Assembly (NCBI RefSeq): GCF_003336205.1
Contig: NZ_QPIE01000001.1
Location: forward strand, 124,001 to 188,000
Length of the DNA: 64,000 nt
DNA from: Chryseobacterium lacus
Lineage (GTDB): Bacteria > Bacteroidota > Bacteroidia > Flavobacteriales > Weeksellaceae
Direction: 5' to 3'
The notes under the pieces are model-generated. The model was not told the DNA's origin. It saw only the letters and a program-made list of their open reading frames with translations, and did not search any database. Positions 7,308 to 14,948 of the stretch are shown here, one piece after another; the stretch's first letter is position 1, and every line of letters starts with the position of its first letter. The translations under genes and the position numbers were made by a program.

Positions 7308-8013
7308 TTTTAATTAGTTTTTTTTTGGCATTGTAGTCGTTAATATATCTAAGAGCGATGCCCACCTGTTCCCTTAAGAATTCATCACTGGGATTGGTCA
7401 TAAAGCCATAGATTATTCTGTCGTCTATTTTGATGTTAACCTGCCCGCTGCTTCCTCTGGCCGGCTGCTCTTCGATAGTAACAGCAGAAGCATTGTCCGG
7501 CAATCGATTAAACTCCATGTAGAATATATCATAGAAGTCTTTTCCTACTTTGCTTTTCGTTTCATCTATCGCCAAACCGGAAAGCTCAGAAGATCTTCGG
7601 ATACGGGTTTCCTGCTGTACAGGATTAAACTGAGACTGGTTGATCTCGAGACTGTCTTTACTCAGGAGAGTCTGGTCCTGCTCGTCTCTGATATAGAGGT
7701 ACGCTTTCATAGCGTCTCCCTGCTCCAGATTAATATTGATCTGTGAAAGACCCTTCGTTTCACTTGGTCCAATTGCGAAGCGGCCTCCCTGTTTATTGTT
7801 GGAGAGGTTATTGGTTGCCCCTCCCTTTTTAATTACTATAAGCAAATAATTCAACTCATGGTGAGTGGATGATTGATTGACCGCTATTCCCGTAATCTGA
7901 ATCTGATTTTCCTGTATGGAGTGCTCAATCCTTGCCTTAATTTCATCAAATGACTGAGCCTGTACTGAAAAGCACAGGAATAAAAAGATCAGTATGAAAG
8001 AACGGAAAGTCAT
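7291..8013 (-). CDS. csgE: CsgE with an N-terminal CsgC/CsgH-like domain
   Basis: 240 aa, about twice E. coli CsgE. The signal peptide covers residues 1-20. Residues ~145-238 are the CsgE domain: GLAIDETKSKVGKDFYDIF, TIEEQPARGSSGQVNIKI, IIYGFMTNPSDEF. CsgE is the periplasmic cap that gives CsgG its specificity. Residues ~35-125 are a separate beta-rich domain with QGGRFAIGPSETKGLSQI, then LEQGDAMKAYLYIRD. The Q-x-G-x-F/L-x-L-x-P pattern, the L-S strand and the V/I-R-D strand recall CsgC and CsgH, the periplasmic inhibitors of premature curlin fibrillation. A two-domain fusion of inhibitor and cap is inferred from these patterns. It starts 2 bp after the preceding gene and overlaps csgF. Confidence 0.88.
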   Translation of the reverse strand: MTFRSFILIFLFLCFSVQAQSFDEIKARIEHSIQENQIQITGIAVNQSSTHHELNYLLIVIKKGGATNNLSNNKQGGRFAIGPSETKGLSQININLEQGDAMKAYLYIRDEQDQTLLSKDSLEINQSQFNPVQQETRIRRSSELSGLAIDETKSKVGKDFYDIFYMEFNRLPDNASAVTIEEQPARGSSGQVNIKIDDRIIYGFMTNPSDEFLREQVGIALRYINDYNAKKKLIKNEFQY

Positions 8014-8015
8014 GA

Positions 8016-8414
8016 TTAATAATTTCGGACAAACACCGTTACATTTTCACCTTTTACATTCATCTTAATACCATCAGATATACTGTTTGTACCGGTAAAA
8101 TCCACCGTGTTATTGTAGCCCATAGTGGCAATCGCTGTAGAGGATTTACCCGCCGAATGGGTGTTGTTAAAATATACATTATTTTGTCGGCCATCCTGAC
8201 GCACGGTAACTTCACTCTGTGAAGACATAAGAATAGTAGCATTGTTTTTGTCACCTTGCTGTACAACGACAGAACCGAGAGAGTCAAGACTCATCTGCTG
8301 AAGGTGAAACATGTCGATAGCCACAGTACTGTTGATCTGAGGCCATGCAATCTGCTGGCCTTTGCAGAGCGCAAATACACACAGCATGGGAAGGAATAAA
8401 AGAAATTTTTTCAT
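8016..8414 (-). CDS. small CsgB-like curlin-repeat protein
   Basis: 132 aa from the ATG at 8414, where a good signal peptide begins (KKFLLFLPMLCVFALCKGQ); the upstream in-frame ATG at 8492 adds a poor, charged leader. The mature part has several degenerate curlin-type units: VVVQQGDKNNATI, VRQDGRQNNVYF and ATMGYNNTV, ending in a beta-rich tail (VTVFVRNY). Its size and its position directly before csgE suggest a minor subunit or nucleator like CsgB, or a fibre cap. It is unlike the two large curlins in having few repeats. It is the first gene after the terminator that follows the curlin pair and is probably expressed with csgEFG. Confidence 0.7.
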   Translation of the reverse strand: MKKFLLFLPMLCVFALCKGQQIAWPQINSTVAIDMFHLQQMSLDSLGSVVVQQGDKNNATILMSSQSEVTVRQDGRQNNVYFNNTHSAGKSSTAIATMGYNNTVDFTGTNSISDGIKMNVKGENVTVFVRNY

Positions 8415-8752
8415 GATCATCATTTTTTTTATAAAGGTATCAGATTGATCTTCACTGAGAAACACAAAAATCAGGTATAAATAATTTGTCACTGTAATCA
8501 GTTACTGTTAGTCCCCATGACCTGATATCACGGCGATGCCGGGATACAGTTCTGTCAGTCCTTTCCTGAAGTTTCATTTTACGGCTCTTTAAAACTTTCT
8601 TTGATCAAAAGAAACGAACTGTGATTGCAATGGTTTAACGATAGAAAATCGGATTCTGTTTTTTACCGGTCACTTCAGGTCTGGATATAATAAATTGCGA
8701 CTTTGATGATGTTTTGATATAGATCCCACTTTGTTAAATATACCTTGCGGAA
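8415..8752. other. intergenic region between the curlin genes and csgEFG
   Basis: About 340 bp with no convincing gene; a poor in-frame leader to 8492 was rejected. It follows the terminator of the curlin pair and must hold the promoter or read-through path for the csgB-like/csgEFG unit. The best -7 match on the minus strand is GATTTTTG around 8464-8471, one base off TAnnTTTG, so the promoter is uncertain. Confidence 0.4.
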
Positions 8753-8782
8753 TAAAAAAGAGAAGCCAAAAAATGGCTTCCC
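8753..8782 (-). terminator. terminator after the curlin pair
   Basis: GAAGCCA/TGGCTTC stem (8762-8768 with 8774-8780). Read on the minus strand a T-rich run (CTCTTTTTT) follows. It lies 26 bp beyond the stop of the second curlin gene and separates subunit genes from secretion genes. E. coli achieves the same split with divergent operons. Confidence 0.8.
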
Positions 8783-8807
8783 CCTTCTAAAACACATAGG
8801 ATGAAAA

Positions 8808-9914
8808 TCAATTCCCCTGTTTCACTAATATGAAGTTACCATGACCAGTCTGGGTTCCCACATGAGAATGTCCTGTCTGACTTTGAGTAACTGTTGATAC
8901 ATTCCAATTTCCGGTTTGCGCACTTACGGAGCTATGACCACTTCCGGATTGTAGATTGGTTAAAATATTGTGGTCACCAGACTGAGCATAAATAGAACTG
9001 TGATGAGTTCCTGATTGATCTACTGAAGCCCAGTTAGAAATTCCAGATTGTACACCAATCAATTCATTCTCACTTCCCGCCTGAACACCATAAGCAATGT
9101 TACTGCTTCCTGTCTGGCTCTGAGTAGAAGAGTTTTTATCTCCAGTTTGAGCAAGGGAAGCATAGTTTCCGGATCCTTCCTGATACTGAATCGCTTCATT
9201 CTCATCCCCTGTCTGAGATGCTGCAGCCGTATTCCAATCACCACTTACTTGATATTGAGCGAGGCTGTTTTCGGCACCTAACTGAATACCTGATACAGTG
9301 TTTGAGTTTCCTTGCTGAACCTGATAAAGATCGCTTCCCCATCCAGTTTGCGAAGCTGTAGCAAGATTGAAATCACCAACTTGAATCTGATCAATATCAT
9401 TTCCATTATAATAATAAGGATCCGACACCCGGTCTTCTACCTGGGCAGCAGTAGCAATATTATTATTCCCTGCCTGTACTTGATCAATCCATGTTCTGGC
9501 CCCGTCATGCTGGCTTGCTGTCATTTGATTCCCGTCACCATACTGAGTTTGGGTAATCTGAACATCATAAGTACCATTGTTTTGAGTGGCATGAGCAGAA
9601 TTCCAGTCTCCAACCTGAGTTTGAACTACCCGGTTATCATAAGTTGGCCCCTGAATTGAAATGGCACTGTTATGATCTCCTTGCTGATAAGCAGTCGTTT
9701 GACCAAAATAATAAGTCTGTCTTACCAGTACGCTGTTGCTGTTTCCAATTTGTGTAGATTGGTTTTCATGTTTACCAACGGCAATCTGACTGATGTCTGC
9801 GGTATTGTTGTCACCACTTTGGCTTACTGCATTGGTGTTGGCGAAAGGCGCTGTTTGTGAATAGGCAGTAGCTGCCATTAATACAGCACATGTACCTGAG
9901 ATTAATTTTTTCAT
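8808..9914 (-). CDS. large curlin-repeat amyloid subunit (CsgA/B-like), 368 aa
   Basis: A signal peptide (residues 1-~20, ending AYSQTA) is followed by about twenty units built on Q-x-G-x-x-N/H-x-A/S, the curlin signature. Units near the C-terminus repeat every ~11 residues (SQTGDENEAIQYQEGSGNY and similar), i.e. 22 residues per two-strand turn. Units in the N-terminal half are spaced more widely and contain Tyr-rich inserts (VSDPYYYNGNDI). E. coli CsgA has five 22-residue repeats in 151 aa, so this subunit should form a much longer beta-solenoid per monomer. It is a tandem paralogue of the next gene upstream, from which it is separated by 27 bp, and both end in a Q-G-N tail. It is exported by CsgG. 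Confidence 0.93.
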   Translation of the reverse strand: MKKLISGTCAVLMAATAYSQTAPFANTNAVSQSGDNNTADISQIAVGKHENQSTQIGNSNSVLVRQTYYFGQTTAYQQGDHNSAISIQGPTYDNRVVQTQVGDWNSAHATQNNGTYDVQITQTQYGDGNQMTASQHDGARTWIDQVQAGNNNIATAAQVEDRVSDPYYYNGNDIDQIQVGDFNLATASQTGWGSDLYQVQQGNSNTVSGIQLGAENSLAQYQVSGDWNTAAASQTGDENEAIQYQEGSGNYASLAQTGDKNSSTQSQTGSSNIAYGVQAGSENELIGVQSGISNWASVDQSGTHHSSIYAQSGDHNILTNLQSGSGHSSVSAQTGNWNVSTVTQSQTGHSHVGTQTGHGNFILVKQGN

Positions 9915-9941
9915 AATAATTTAAGAATTTTAGTTATATAA

Positions 9942-11042
9942 TTAGTTTCCTTGTACTGCTAAGATGCTGTTTCCGTTTCCGGATTGAGTACCTGTGTGAG
10001 TATGTCCGGATTGCTTTTGTGTAACAGTAGAAACATTCCAGTCTCCTGTTTGAGAACTGATAGAAGAATGTCCAGTACCAGATTGTGTATTGGTCAAAAT
10101 ATTATGGTCTCCAGTCTGTGAGTAAACTGAACTGTGCATCGACCCTGTTTGGCTTACAGAAGCCCAGTTGGCATCTCCGTATTGACCTCCTGATATTATG
10201 TTTAAATCACCGGATTGTAGTGCGTAAGCTGTATTTCCACCGCCTGCTTGTGCCTGAACCGCTTTGTTTTCATCTCCGGTTTGTGACATGGAAGCATAGT
10301 TCCCATCCCCCACCTGAGACTGTGTTCCTTCATTATCGTCTCCGGATTGAGTTATAGCAGCGATATTCCAATCACCTTCCTGATACTGTAGAGACATATT
10401 TTGAATACCATCTTGGGCAGCACTCATCGTGTTGTAGTCTCCTACTTGAACTTGGTCCAGATCATTACCCCATCCTGATTGAGTTGCAGCTGCTGAATTG
10501 TGATCTCCCATTTGGATCTGATCCACATCATTATTAGTAGCCCAGGTTGGTACAGAAGGTCCTACTGCAGTCTGAGAGGAGCTAGCAGTATTGTTTGACC
10601 CAATCTGGATCTGGTCTGCATACATTCTAGCACCGGCTATCTGGTAAGCATGTGCGGTGTTACCATCACCATCCTGAACCTGAGTAATATATTCATCCCA
10701 GTTTTGATATTGTTCTGCAGTTGCCTTATTCCAGTCACCCACCTGAGATTGAATAACCTTGTTATTGCTTCCCCACGTGGTATGCCCCTGAAGAGATGTT
10801 GCCTGATTAAAATCTCCTTCCTGATAAGTTGTAGTTTTGTTCAAACCTGCACTCTGTCTTACCAACACTGAGTTCTGATCCCCTACCTGTGTAGACTGAT
10901 TGCTATGGTTGCCTACTCCGGTTTTCTGAAGAATATCAGCACTGTTATTGTCTCCTGTTTGAGCAACAGTGTTAACACTTCCTGCTTGAGCGAATGCGAA
11001 AGTCCCTAAAACGATCGCTGCTGCTGATGCGAGCTTTTTCAT
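9942..11042 (-). CDS. large curlin-repeat amyloid subunit (CsgA/B-like), 366 aa
   Basis: First gene of the curli transcript. The signal peptide is followed by SVNTVAQTGDNNSAD and about twenty Q-x-G-x-x-N units (YQEGDWNIAAITQSGDDNEG and similar). The order of units, the length and the C-terminal SGNGNSILAVQGN parallel the downstream paralogue, so the pair arose by tandem duplication. The protein is rich in Gln, Asn, Gly, Ser and Thr. It is almost free of Cys and has very few Lys, as expected of an amyloid subunit. It probably builds the extracellular fibre with its paralogue; which of the two is major cannot be told from sequence. Confidence 0.93.
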   Translation of the reverse strand: MKKLASAAAIVLGTFAFAQAGSVNTVAQTGDNNSADILQKTGVGNHSNQSTQVGDQNSVLVRQSAGLNKTTTYQEGDFNQATSLQGHTTWGSNNKVIQSQVGDWNKATAEQYQNWDEYITQVQDGDGNTAHAYQIAGARMYADQIQIGSNNTASSSQTAVGPSVPTWATNNDVDQIQMGDHNSAAATQSGWGNDLDQVQVGDYNTMSAAQDGIQNMSLQYQEGDWNIAAITQSGDDNEGTQSQVGDGNYASMSQTGDENKAVQAQAGGGNTAYALQSGDLNIISGGQYGDANWASVSQTGSMHSSVYSQTGDHNILTNTQSGTGHSSISSQTGDWNVSTVTQKQSGHTHTGTQSGNGNSILAVQGN

Positions 11043-11365
11043 AATTATTAATTTTAAATTGTTAGTCCTGCAAATCTATGAGCCTATCCAACATCTCGAA
11101 TCACTGAATATCAGCAAATTATAAATATCATCAAGAGCAGTTGCATTTATCACCAGATGCCGGACTTTAGTATATCATGGATATTTTGGAGAACATGTAA
11201 CAAGATATGGGTAGAAAAAAACTAACCGTAATTGGGTAGATTTTATTTCAAGTGCTGCTACTATTCGTATTTTTAAAAAGTGAATTTTATTTTCTAACAA
11301 AGTGAATAATCGTTGCAACACGATTTTGAAGAGGCTGTTCTTTTACACCATTTTTAAATTTAAAC
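11043..11365 (-). promoter_or_regulatory. upstream region of the curlin operon with a -7 element
   Basis: About 320 bp without a gene. On the minus strand TAGATTTG (11078-11071) fits TAnnTTTG, placing a transcript start near 11065 and a ~23-nt leader before the ATG at 11042. No TTG stands at the usual 19-20 nt distance (TTCG is there instead), as might be expected of an activator-dependent promoter. The AT-rich stretch beyond 11100 is a plausible site for the CsgD-like regulator. Confidence 0.5.
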
Positions 11366-11401
11366 ACAAAAAAAAACTGCTTTCCAAAATGAAAAGCAGC
11401 C
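11366..11401 (-). terminator. terminator of slyD
   Basis: CTGCTTT/AAAGCAG stem (11377-11383 with 11393-11399). On the minus strand a long T-run (complement of the A-run at 11368-11376) follows. It lies 37 bp past the slyD stop. Confidence 0.8.
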
Positions 11402-11437
11402 TGAGGTTTCAACTAACTATTATTTTTTTCGATAAAA

Positions 11438-11938
11438 TTAATGTCCCGCTGTGCCATCCACACCATGAGCATGGCCATGGGAAAGTTCTTCTTGAGTTGC
11501 AGGGCGCGTTACCACAATTTCTACATCGAAGTTCAAGGTTTTGCCCGCCATCGGGTGGTTCAGATCTACGGTTACTGCTTCCGGATTTACATCCATCACC
11601 ACTGCGGTCAGCTGATTTCCATCCTGATCCTGCAAAGGCAAAATGGCACCAACTGGCGGCATACCAGACTCCTCAAACATTTCAGCAGGAAGTTGGGTAG
11701 TAGCATCTTCGCGTTTCTCGCCATATCCTTCCGCTGCGGAAAGCGTAAATGATTTCTTGTCTCCTGCTGCCATGCCCTGGATTTCTGTTTCAAATCTCGG
11801 AAGCATCATCCCCACTCCATACAAAAATGTAAGCGGAGTTTCATCCTCGGTCCTTTCAATGAAAGTGTGGTCTCCGTTTTCTTCAATGGCATTCAGCGTA
11901 TAATGAAGTGCTACAACGTGGTTTTTTTGTATTGTCAT
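11438..11938 (-). CDS. slyD: SlyD-type FKBP peptidyl-prolyl cis-trans isomerase
   Basis: 166 aa. Residues ~1-70 and 120-150 form the FKBP domain (HYTLNAIEENG, TPLTFLYGVGMMLPRFETEI, LNHPMAGKTLNFDVEIV). The insert-in-flap region ~70-120 typical of SlyD chaperones lies between them (FTLSAAEGYGEKRED). The C-terminus is short with three His (SHGHAHG), a weak version of the metal-binding tail of E. coli SlyD. It catalyses prolyl isomerisation and assists folding in the cytoplasm. It is a single-gene unit: a -7 element at 12015-12022 lies upstream and a terminator downstream. Confidence 0.92.
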   Translation of the reverse strand: MTIQKNHVVALHYTLNAIEENGDHTFIERTEDETPLTFLYGVGMMLPRFETEIQGMAAGDKKSFTLSAAEGYGEKREDATTQLPAEMFEESGMPPVGAILPLQDQDGNQLTAVVMDVNPEAVTVDLNHPMAGKTLNFDVEIVVTRPATQEELSHGHAHGVDGTAGH

Positions 11939-12014
11939 ATAATAAATTTAGCAAGGGAAATGAACCCTTCAGATTAAAAAAAGATTAACCAATACCGTTT
12001 AGATATTAGTCGGA

Positions 12015-12022
12015 CAAAGGTA
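12015..12022 (-). promoter_or_regulatory. -7 element upstream of slyD
   Basis: On the minus strand TACCTTTG fits TAnnTTTG. The nearest upstream TTG is about 26 nt away, so only the -7 half is convincing. The predicted leader is about 70 nt. Confidence 0.4.
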
Positions 12023-12093
12023 ATGTTTTAAGAATAAATCAGGTAAAGCAAGCCATTTTTGATATTCAAAAATAATTTGGGGCAGTAACATTT

Positions 12094-12576
12094 TTATTTT
12101 AAGACCTTAATGATTTCATCCAAAATTTTTTCAATAAAAATATATTGATTCTCAACCAGCTTTTTTTTAGGATCGCCTTTTATTCGTTTTGAAAACATAA
12201 TTTCCGAACTGCGGATGAGTGAAACGAATGCAAAACAATCTTCAATTCCCTGTTCTGGAACGGGCTGCGCATATCCCGTAATGGCCAAACCAAGTTCAGA
12301 ATTAAACCGTTTCGAGACTTCCAAAGCCATTTTCTCAGCAATTTCTTTTGATACCGAATTGCAGTTTTCGGCATGAATAGGGTTGATATTGAGCTGTTTT
12401 GCTTTTTGTCCGGCATTATATGCAGTAATTCCGCCCTGAAAGAAGGCCATCGCATCCTCTGCCTGTGAAAATACATTCTGAATAAGACCGGAAGTACAAC
12501 TCTCTGCCACTGCTATCGTTAATTTCTTGCTTGTCATCAGTTCAGCAGATTGATTGAGTTTTTTTTGATCTATCAT
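12094..12576 (-). CDS. CinA C-terminal-domain protein (PncC-type nicotinamide-nucleotide amidase)
   Basis: 160 aa, the stand-alone amidase domain of the CinA family. Diagnostic stretches are LTIAVAESCTSGLIQ near residue 18-32, FFQGGITAYNAGQKAKQLN, and LGLAITGYAQP. Members deamidate nicotinamide mononucleotide to nicotinate mononucleotide in NAD recycling; some are linked to competence. The usual G-x-A-G-P of the second motif reads ITGYAQP here, so substrate activity should be taken as probable rather than certain. No signal peptide. A TAATTTTG -7 element on the minus strand lies at 12616-12609. Confidence 0.85.
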   Translation of the reverse strand: MIDQKKLNQSAELMTSKKLTIAVAESCTSGLIQNVFSQAEDAMAFFQGGITAYNAGQKAKQLNINPIHAENCNSVSKEIAEKMALEVSKRFNSELGLAITGYAQPVPEQGIEDCFAFVSLIRSSEIMFSKRIKGDPKKKLVENQYIFIEKILDEIIKVLK

Positions 12577-12664
12577 ATTTTTAAACCTAAATACTGCGTA
12601 AATTCAGCCAAAATTATTCCAAATAAATCCGCAACTTTAACGTTTCATCTAACAGCTTATCATC

Positions 12665-13513
12665 ATGAAAACTATTCAGCTTAATAACGGTGTCACCATT
12701 CCTGCGATCGGATACGGAACCTATAAAACCGCCGAAAATGATGTTTCGATAATCCTTTCTGCACTCGAATGCGGGTACAGACTTTTGGATACCGCATCCA
12801 TCTATAAAACGGAGCAACAGACCGGTGCTGCCATCCGGGAATCCGGCATTCCGAGAGAAGAAATTACAGTGATTTCTAAAGTCTGGCGAAATGATCTCGG
12901 ATATCACAAAACGAAAGAAGCATTTGCCAAATCGCTGAAACAAACGGGGTTGAATTATCTGGATCTTTATCTGATTCACTGGCCTGCGAATGCCCGGAAT
13001 TTCAATAACTGGCAGAAAACCAATGCCGAAACCTGGCGCGCAATGGAAGAACTTTTGGAAGAAGGAAAAATAAAATCCATCGGAGTCAGTAATTTCTGGC
13101 CGGAGCATCTGGAAGCACTTTTAGATTCTGCCAAAATAAAACCAGCTGTCAATCAGATCGAATTTCATCCCGGATATTGGCAACCGGAAACCACCCAATA
13201 TTGCAAAGAAAAAGGAATTTTCTTGCAGGCATGGTCTCCTTTGGCAAGAGGCAGAATTTTTGGAAATGAAATATTAATAGCAATAGCCAACCGTCATCAC
13301 AAAACTGTTTCTCAAATCGCACTGCGCTGGATTGTTCAGCAAGGCGTGATCCCGATTCCCAAAGCTGCAAGCAAAGAAAGAATGAATGAAAACTTCGATA
13401 TTTTTGATTTTGTACTTTCCGATGAAGAAATGGAACTCATCAACAATTTGCCGGAAACAGGTTTCAGTGGTGAACGGCCGGATTTATGGCCGGAAAGAAT
13501 GCCGCAATCATAG
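12665..13513 (+). CDS. aldo/keto reductase
   Basis: 282 aa, the usual length. The AKR signature starts with IGYGTYK, and the catalytic tetrad is present: Asp42 and Tyr47 (LLDTASIY), Lys72 (ISKVW) and His105 (LIHWP). The NADPH-binding C-terminal motif IPIPKAASKERMNEN is intact. It reduces aldehydes or ketones with NADPH in the cytoplasm; the substrate cannot be told. It is similar in layout to the 2,5-diketo-D-gluconate reductase group. It diverges from cinA, sharing an 88-bp intergenic region. Confidence 0.93.
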   Translation: MKTIQLNNGVTIPAIGYGTYKTAENDVSIILSALECGYRLLDTASIYKTEQQTGAAIRESGIPREEITVISKVWRNDLGYHKTKEAFAKSLKQTGLNYLDLYLIHWPANARNFNNWQKTNAETWRAMEELLEEGKIKSIGVSNFWPEHLEALLDSAKIKPAVNQIEFHPGYWQPETTQYCKEKGIFLQAWSPLARGRIFGNEILIAIANRHHKTVSQIALRWIVQQGVIPIPKAASKERMNENFDIFDFVLSDEEMELINNLPETGFSGERPDLWPERMPQS

Positions 13514-13937
13514 TTTCGCCTTCTTTTCAGTGCTTTCCGGATTTCTTGAATTCTTTCTTGTTTAAAAGTCTGGTAACGCAACTTGCCGTCTTTTAAAAAT
13601 CAATACAAAAGCCTTTTCTCTTAATAAAAGTTAACGGTTTTCCAATTTTAAATCCATTTTTATATAATCACATTTTAAACCTTATAAGATTATTATTTGT
13701 CGCATCATAATACCACAATTCTGTTAAAATTAATATGAAAATTTTAGCTTGTAAGTTTAGAAATCAGTTTATTATTCTCCTAATAACCATAACAGAAAAA
13801 ACAATAATTCGACGTTGAAATTGATAATTTTCAAACATAGCTATTAATAAATGAAATACTTTTAACATTTTACGACTATTTTTATTATTGACATAATTTA
13901 GTAATTTTGGATCACCAAATCATTAAAAATAAAAGTT
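13514..13937 (+). promoter_or_regulatory. AT-rich intergenic region with promoter of the low-complexity gene
   Basis: 424 bp without a convincing gene. A minus-strand frame at 13336-13581 is mostly antisense to the reductase. TAATTTTG at 13902-13909 fits the -7 consensus, giving a ~22-nt leader before the ATG at 13938. The usual -33 position has no TTG. The rest is very AT-rich with no clear repeat. Confidence 0.45.
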
Positions 13938-14831
13938 ATGTCACATCACAGAAACTGGGACGACAGAAATCAGTCTCAAAACAGAAATTCAGAAAGAGAA
14001 GAAAGTCAACATGGCAATCCAAACAGAGAAGGATACGGCCAGAATTACAATGACAGAAGATCTGACCAATCAGGTAGGAATTACGACGAACGATCGTCAG
14101 GAAATTATGGAAACAGCCAGAACAGGCATCGCGATCAGTACGAAAATGACTATGAAAACCGCCAGCACGGAGATTCGAGAGATCAGTACCACCGTCAGTC
14201 CGGAAATGATTATCAAAACAATAACAGAAGTGGTTATGATTCCCGTTCGTCCTGGCAGCATGACAACAGAGATTCCTATCAGGACAGAAACTACGGAAAT
14301 CGCGGCTATCACGAGCGACACAGCAATTATGGACGCGACAGACAATACAGCAATTACGGAAACGACAGCCATGAAGACAATTATGGCAACCAGAACCGCA
14401 ACCAGAATTGGGATTCCGATATGAGGGGAAATAACAGAGGTTTTGGAAGAAGCTATGAAGATTCCAGAAACCGAGGTTATGAATCACAATTCGGACAGGA
14501 TCAGTATTCCGGCAGTCATCGTCAGTCTGATAATTTTGGATCAGGACGTTATGACTCGAACAGCGAAAGTGTTTCAAGGCCTTACCCCGATCGGGATGAT
14601 CAACAAAGAAGATCTTCAGAACAGCATGACCGCTACTCCAATAACAGAAATTCAGAGTATTCTGAGGACCGTTATAACAACAGAAGTCAATCTTCCGGAT
14701 ACGAAGAATACAGCAACAGAGGTTCACAAAACCAAAACCGCCACGAGGACGATTACCAAGAAAACCGAGGCAGTTCCGACAGAAACCAAGGTTCTCGCCA
14801 CAGAGAGCAGAATCAGAATAATAATTACTAA
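13938..14831 (+). CDS. extremely hydrophilic low-complexity, prion-like protein, 297 aa
   Basis: Almost the whole chain consists of Asn, Arg, Ser, Tyr, Gln, Asp, Gly, His and Glu. Aliphatic residues are nearly absent and Lys does not occur. Tyr and Arg recur every few residues in short motifs such as RSGYD, GNYGN, RNQN and DRYSNN, with no fixed period. There is no signal peptide. This composition predicts full disorder and resembles Tyr/Arg 'sticker' proteins that phase-separate with nucleic acids, or hydrophilins linked to desiccation. Neither role is shown. The frame is open, ends in a strong terminator (14841-14867) and has a promoter-like element, so it is a real single-gene unit. The skewed codons also keep other frames open. 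Confidence 0.8.
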   Translation: MSHHRNWDDRNQSQNRNSEREESQHGNPNREGYGQNYNDRRSDQSGRNYDERSSGNYGNSQNRHRDQYENDYENRQHGDSRDQYHRQSGNDYQNNNRSGYDSRSSWQHDNRDSYQDRNYGNRGYHERHSNYGRDRQYSNYGNDSHEDNYGNQNRNQNWDSDMRGNNRGFGRSYEDSRNRGYESQFGQDQYSGSHRQSDNFGSGRYDSNSESVSRPYPDRDDQQRRSSEQHDRYSNNRNSEYSEDRYNNRSQSSGYEEYSNRGSQNQNRHEDDYQENRGSSDRNQGSRHREQNQNNNY

Positions 14832-14840
14832 ATCCTTTAT

Positions 14841-14867
14841 CCGGCTGCGTTTGCAGCCGGTTTTTTT
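14841..14867 (+). terminator. terminator of the low-complexity gene
   Basis: CCGGCTGC/GCAGCCGG stem (14841-14848 with 14853-14860) with loop GTTT and seven T. Confidence 0.9.
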
Positions 14868-14948
14868 ATACAATTTGATACAATTATTACATATAAAAAA
14901 AGTAATGACTTGAGGTTTATTTACATATCGTATTTTTAAATAAAAAAT

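Noticed and set aside
8808-11042. Regular short DNA repeats across 2.2 kb that could suggest a CRISPR or satellite array
   Set aside because: The repetition is at the protein level (curlin units) within two long open reading frames; the DNA units vary and have no constant repeat with unique spacers.
13336-13581. 81-aa minus-strand frame beginning with a basic helical segment
   Set aside because: Most of it is antisense to the aldo/keto reductase. Only the first ~25 residues lie in intergenic DNA and they match no known family.
14011-14913. Alternative long frames (137, 156 and 91 aa) across the low-complexity gene
   Set aside because: They exist because the biased codons of the Asn/Arg/Tyr/Ser-rich gene avoid stops in other frames. 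The chosen frame has the promoter-proximal ATG and ends just before the terminator.
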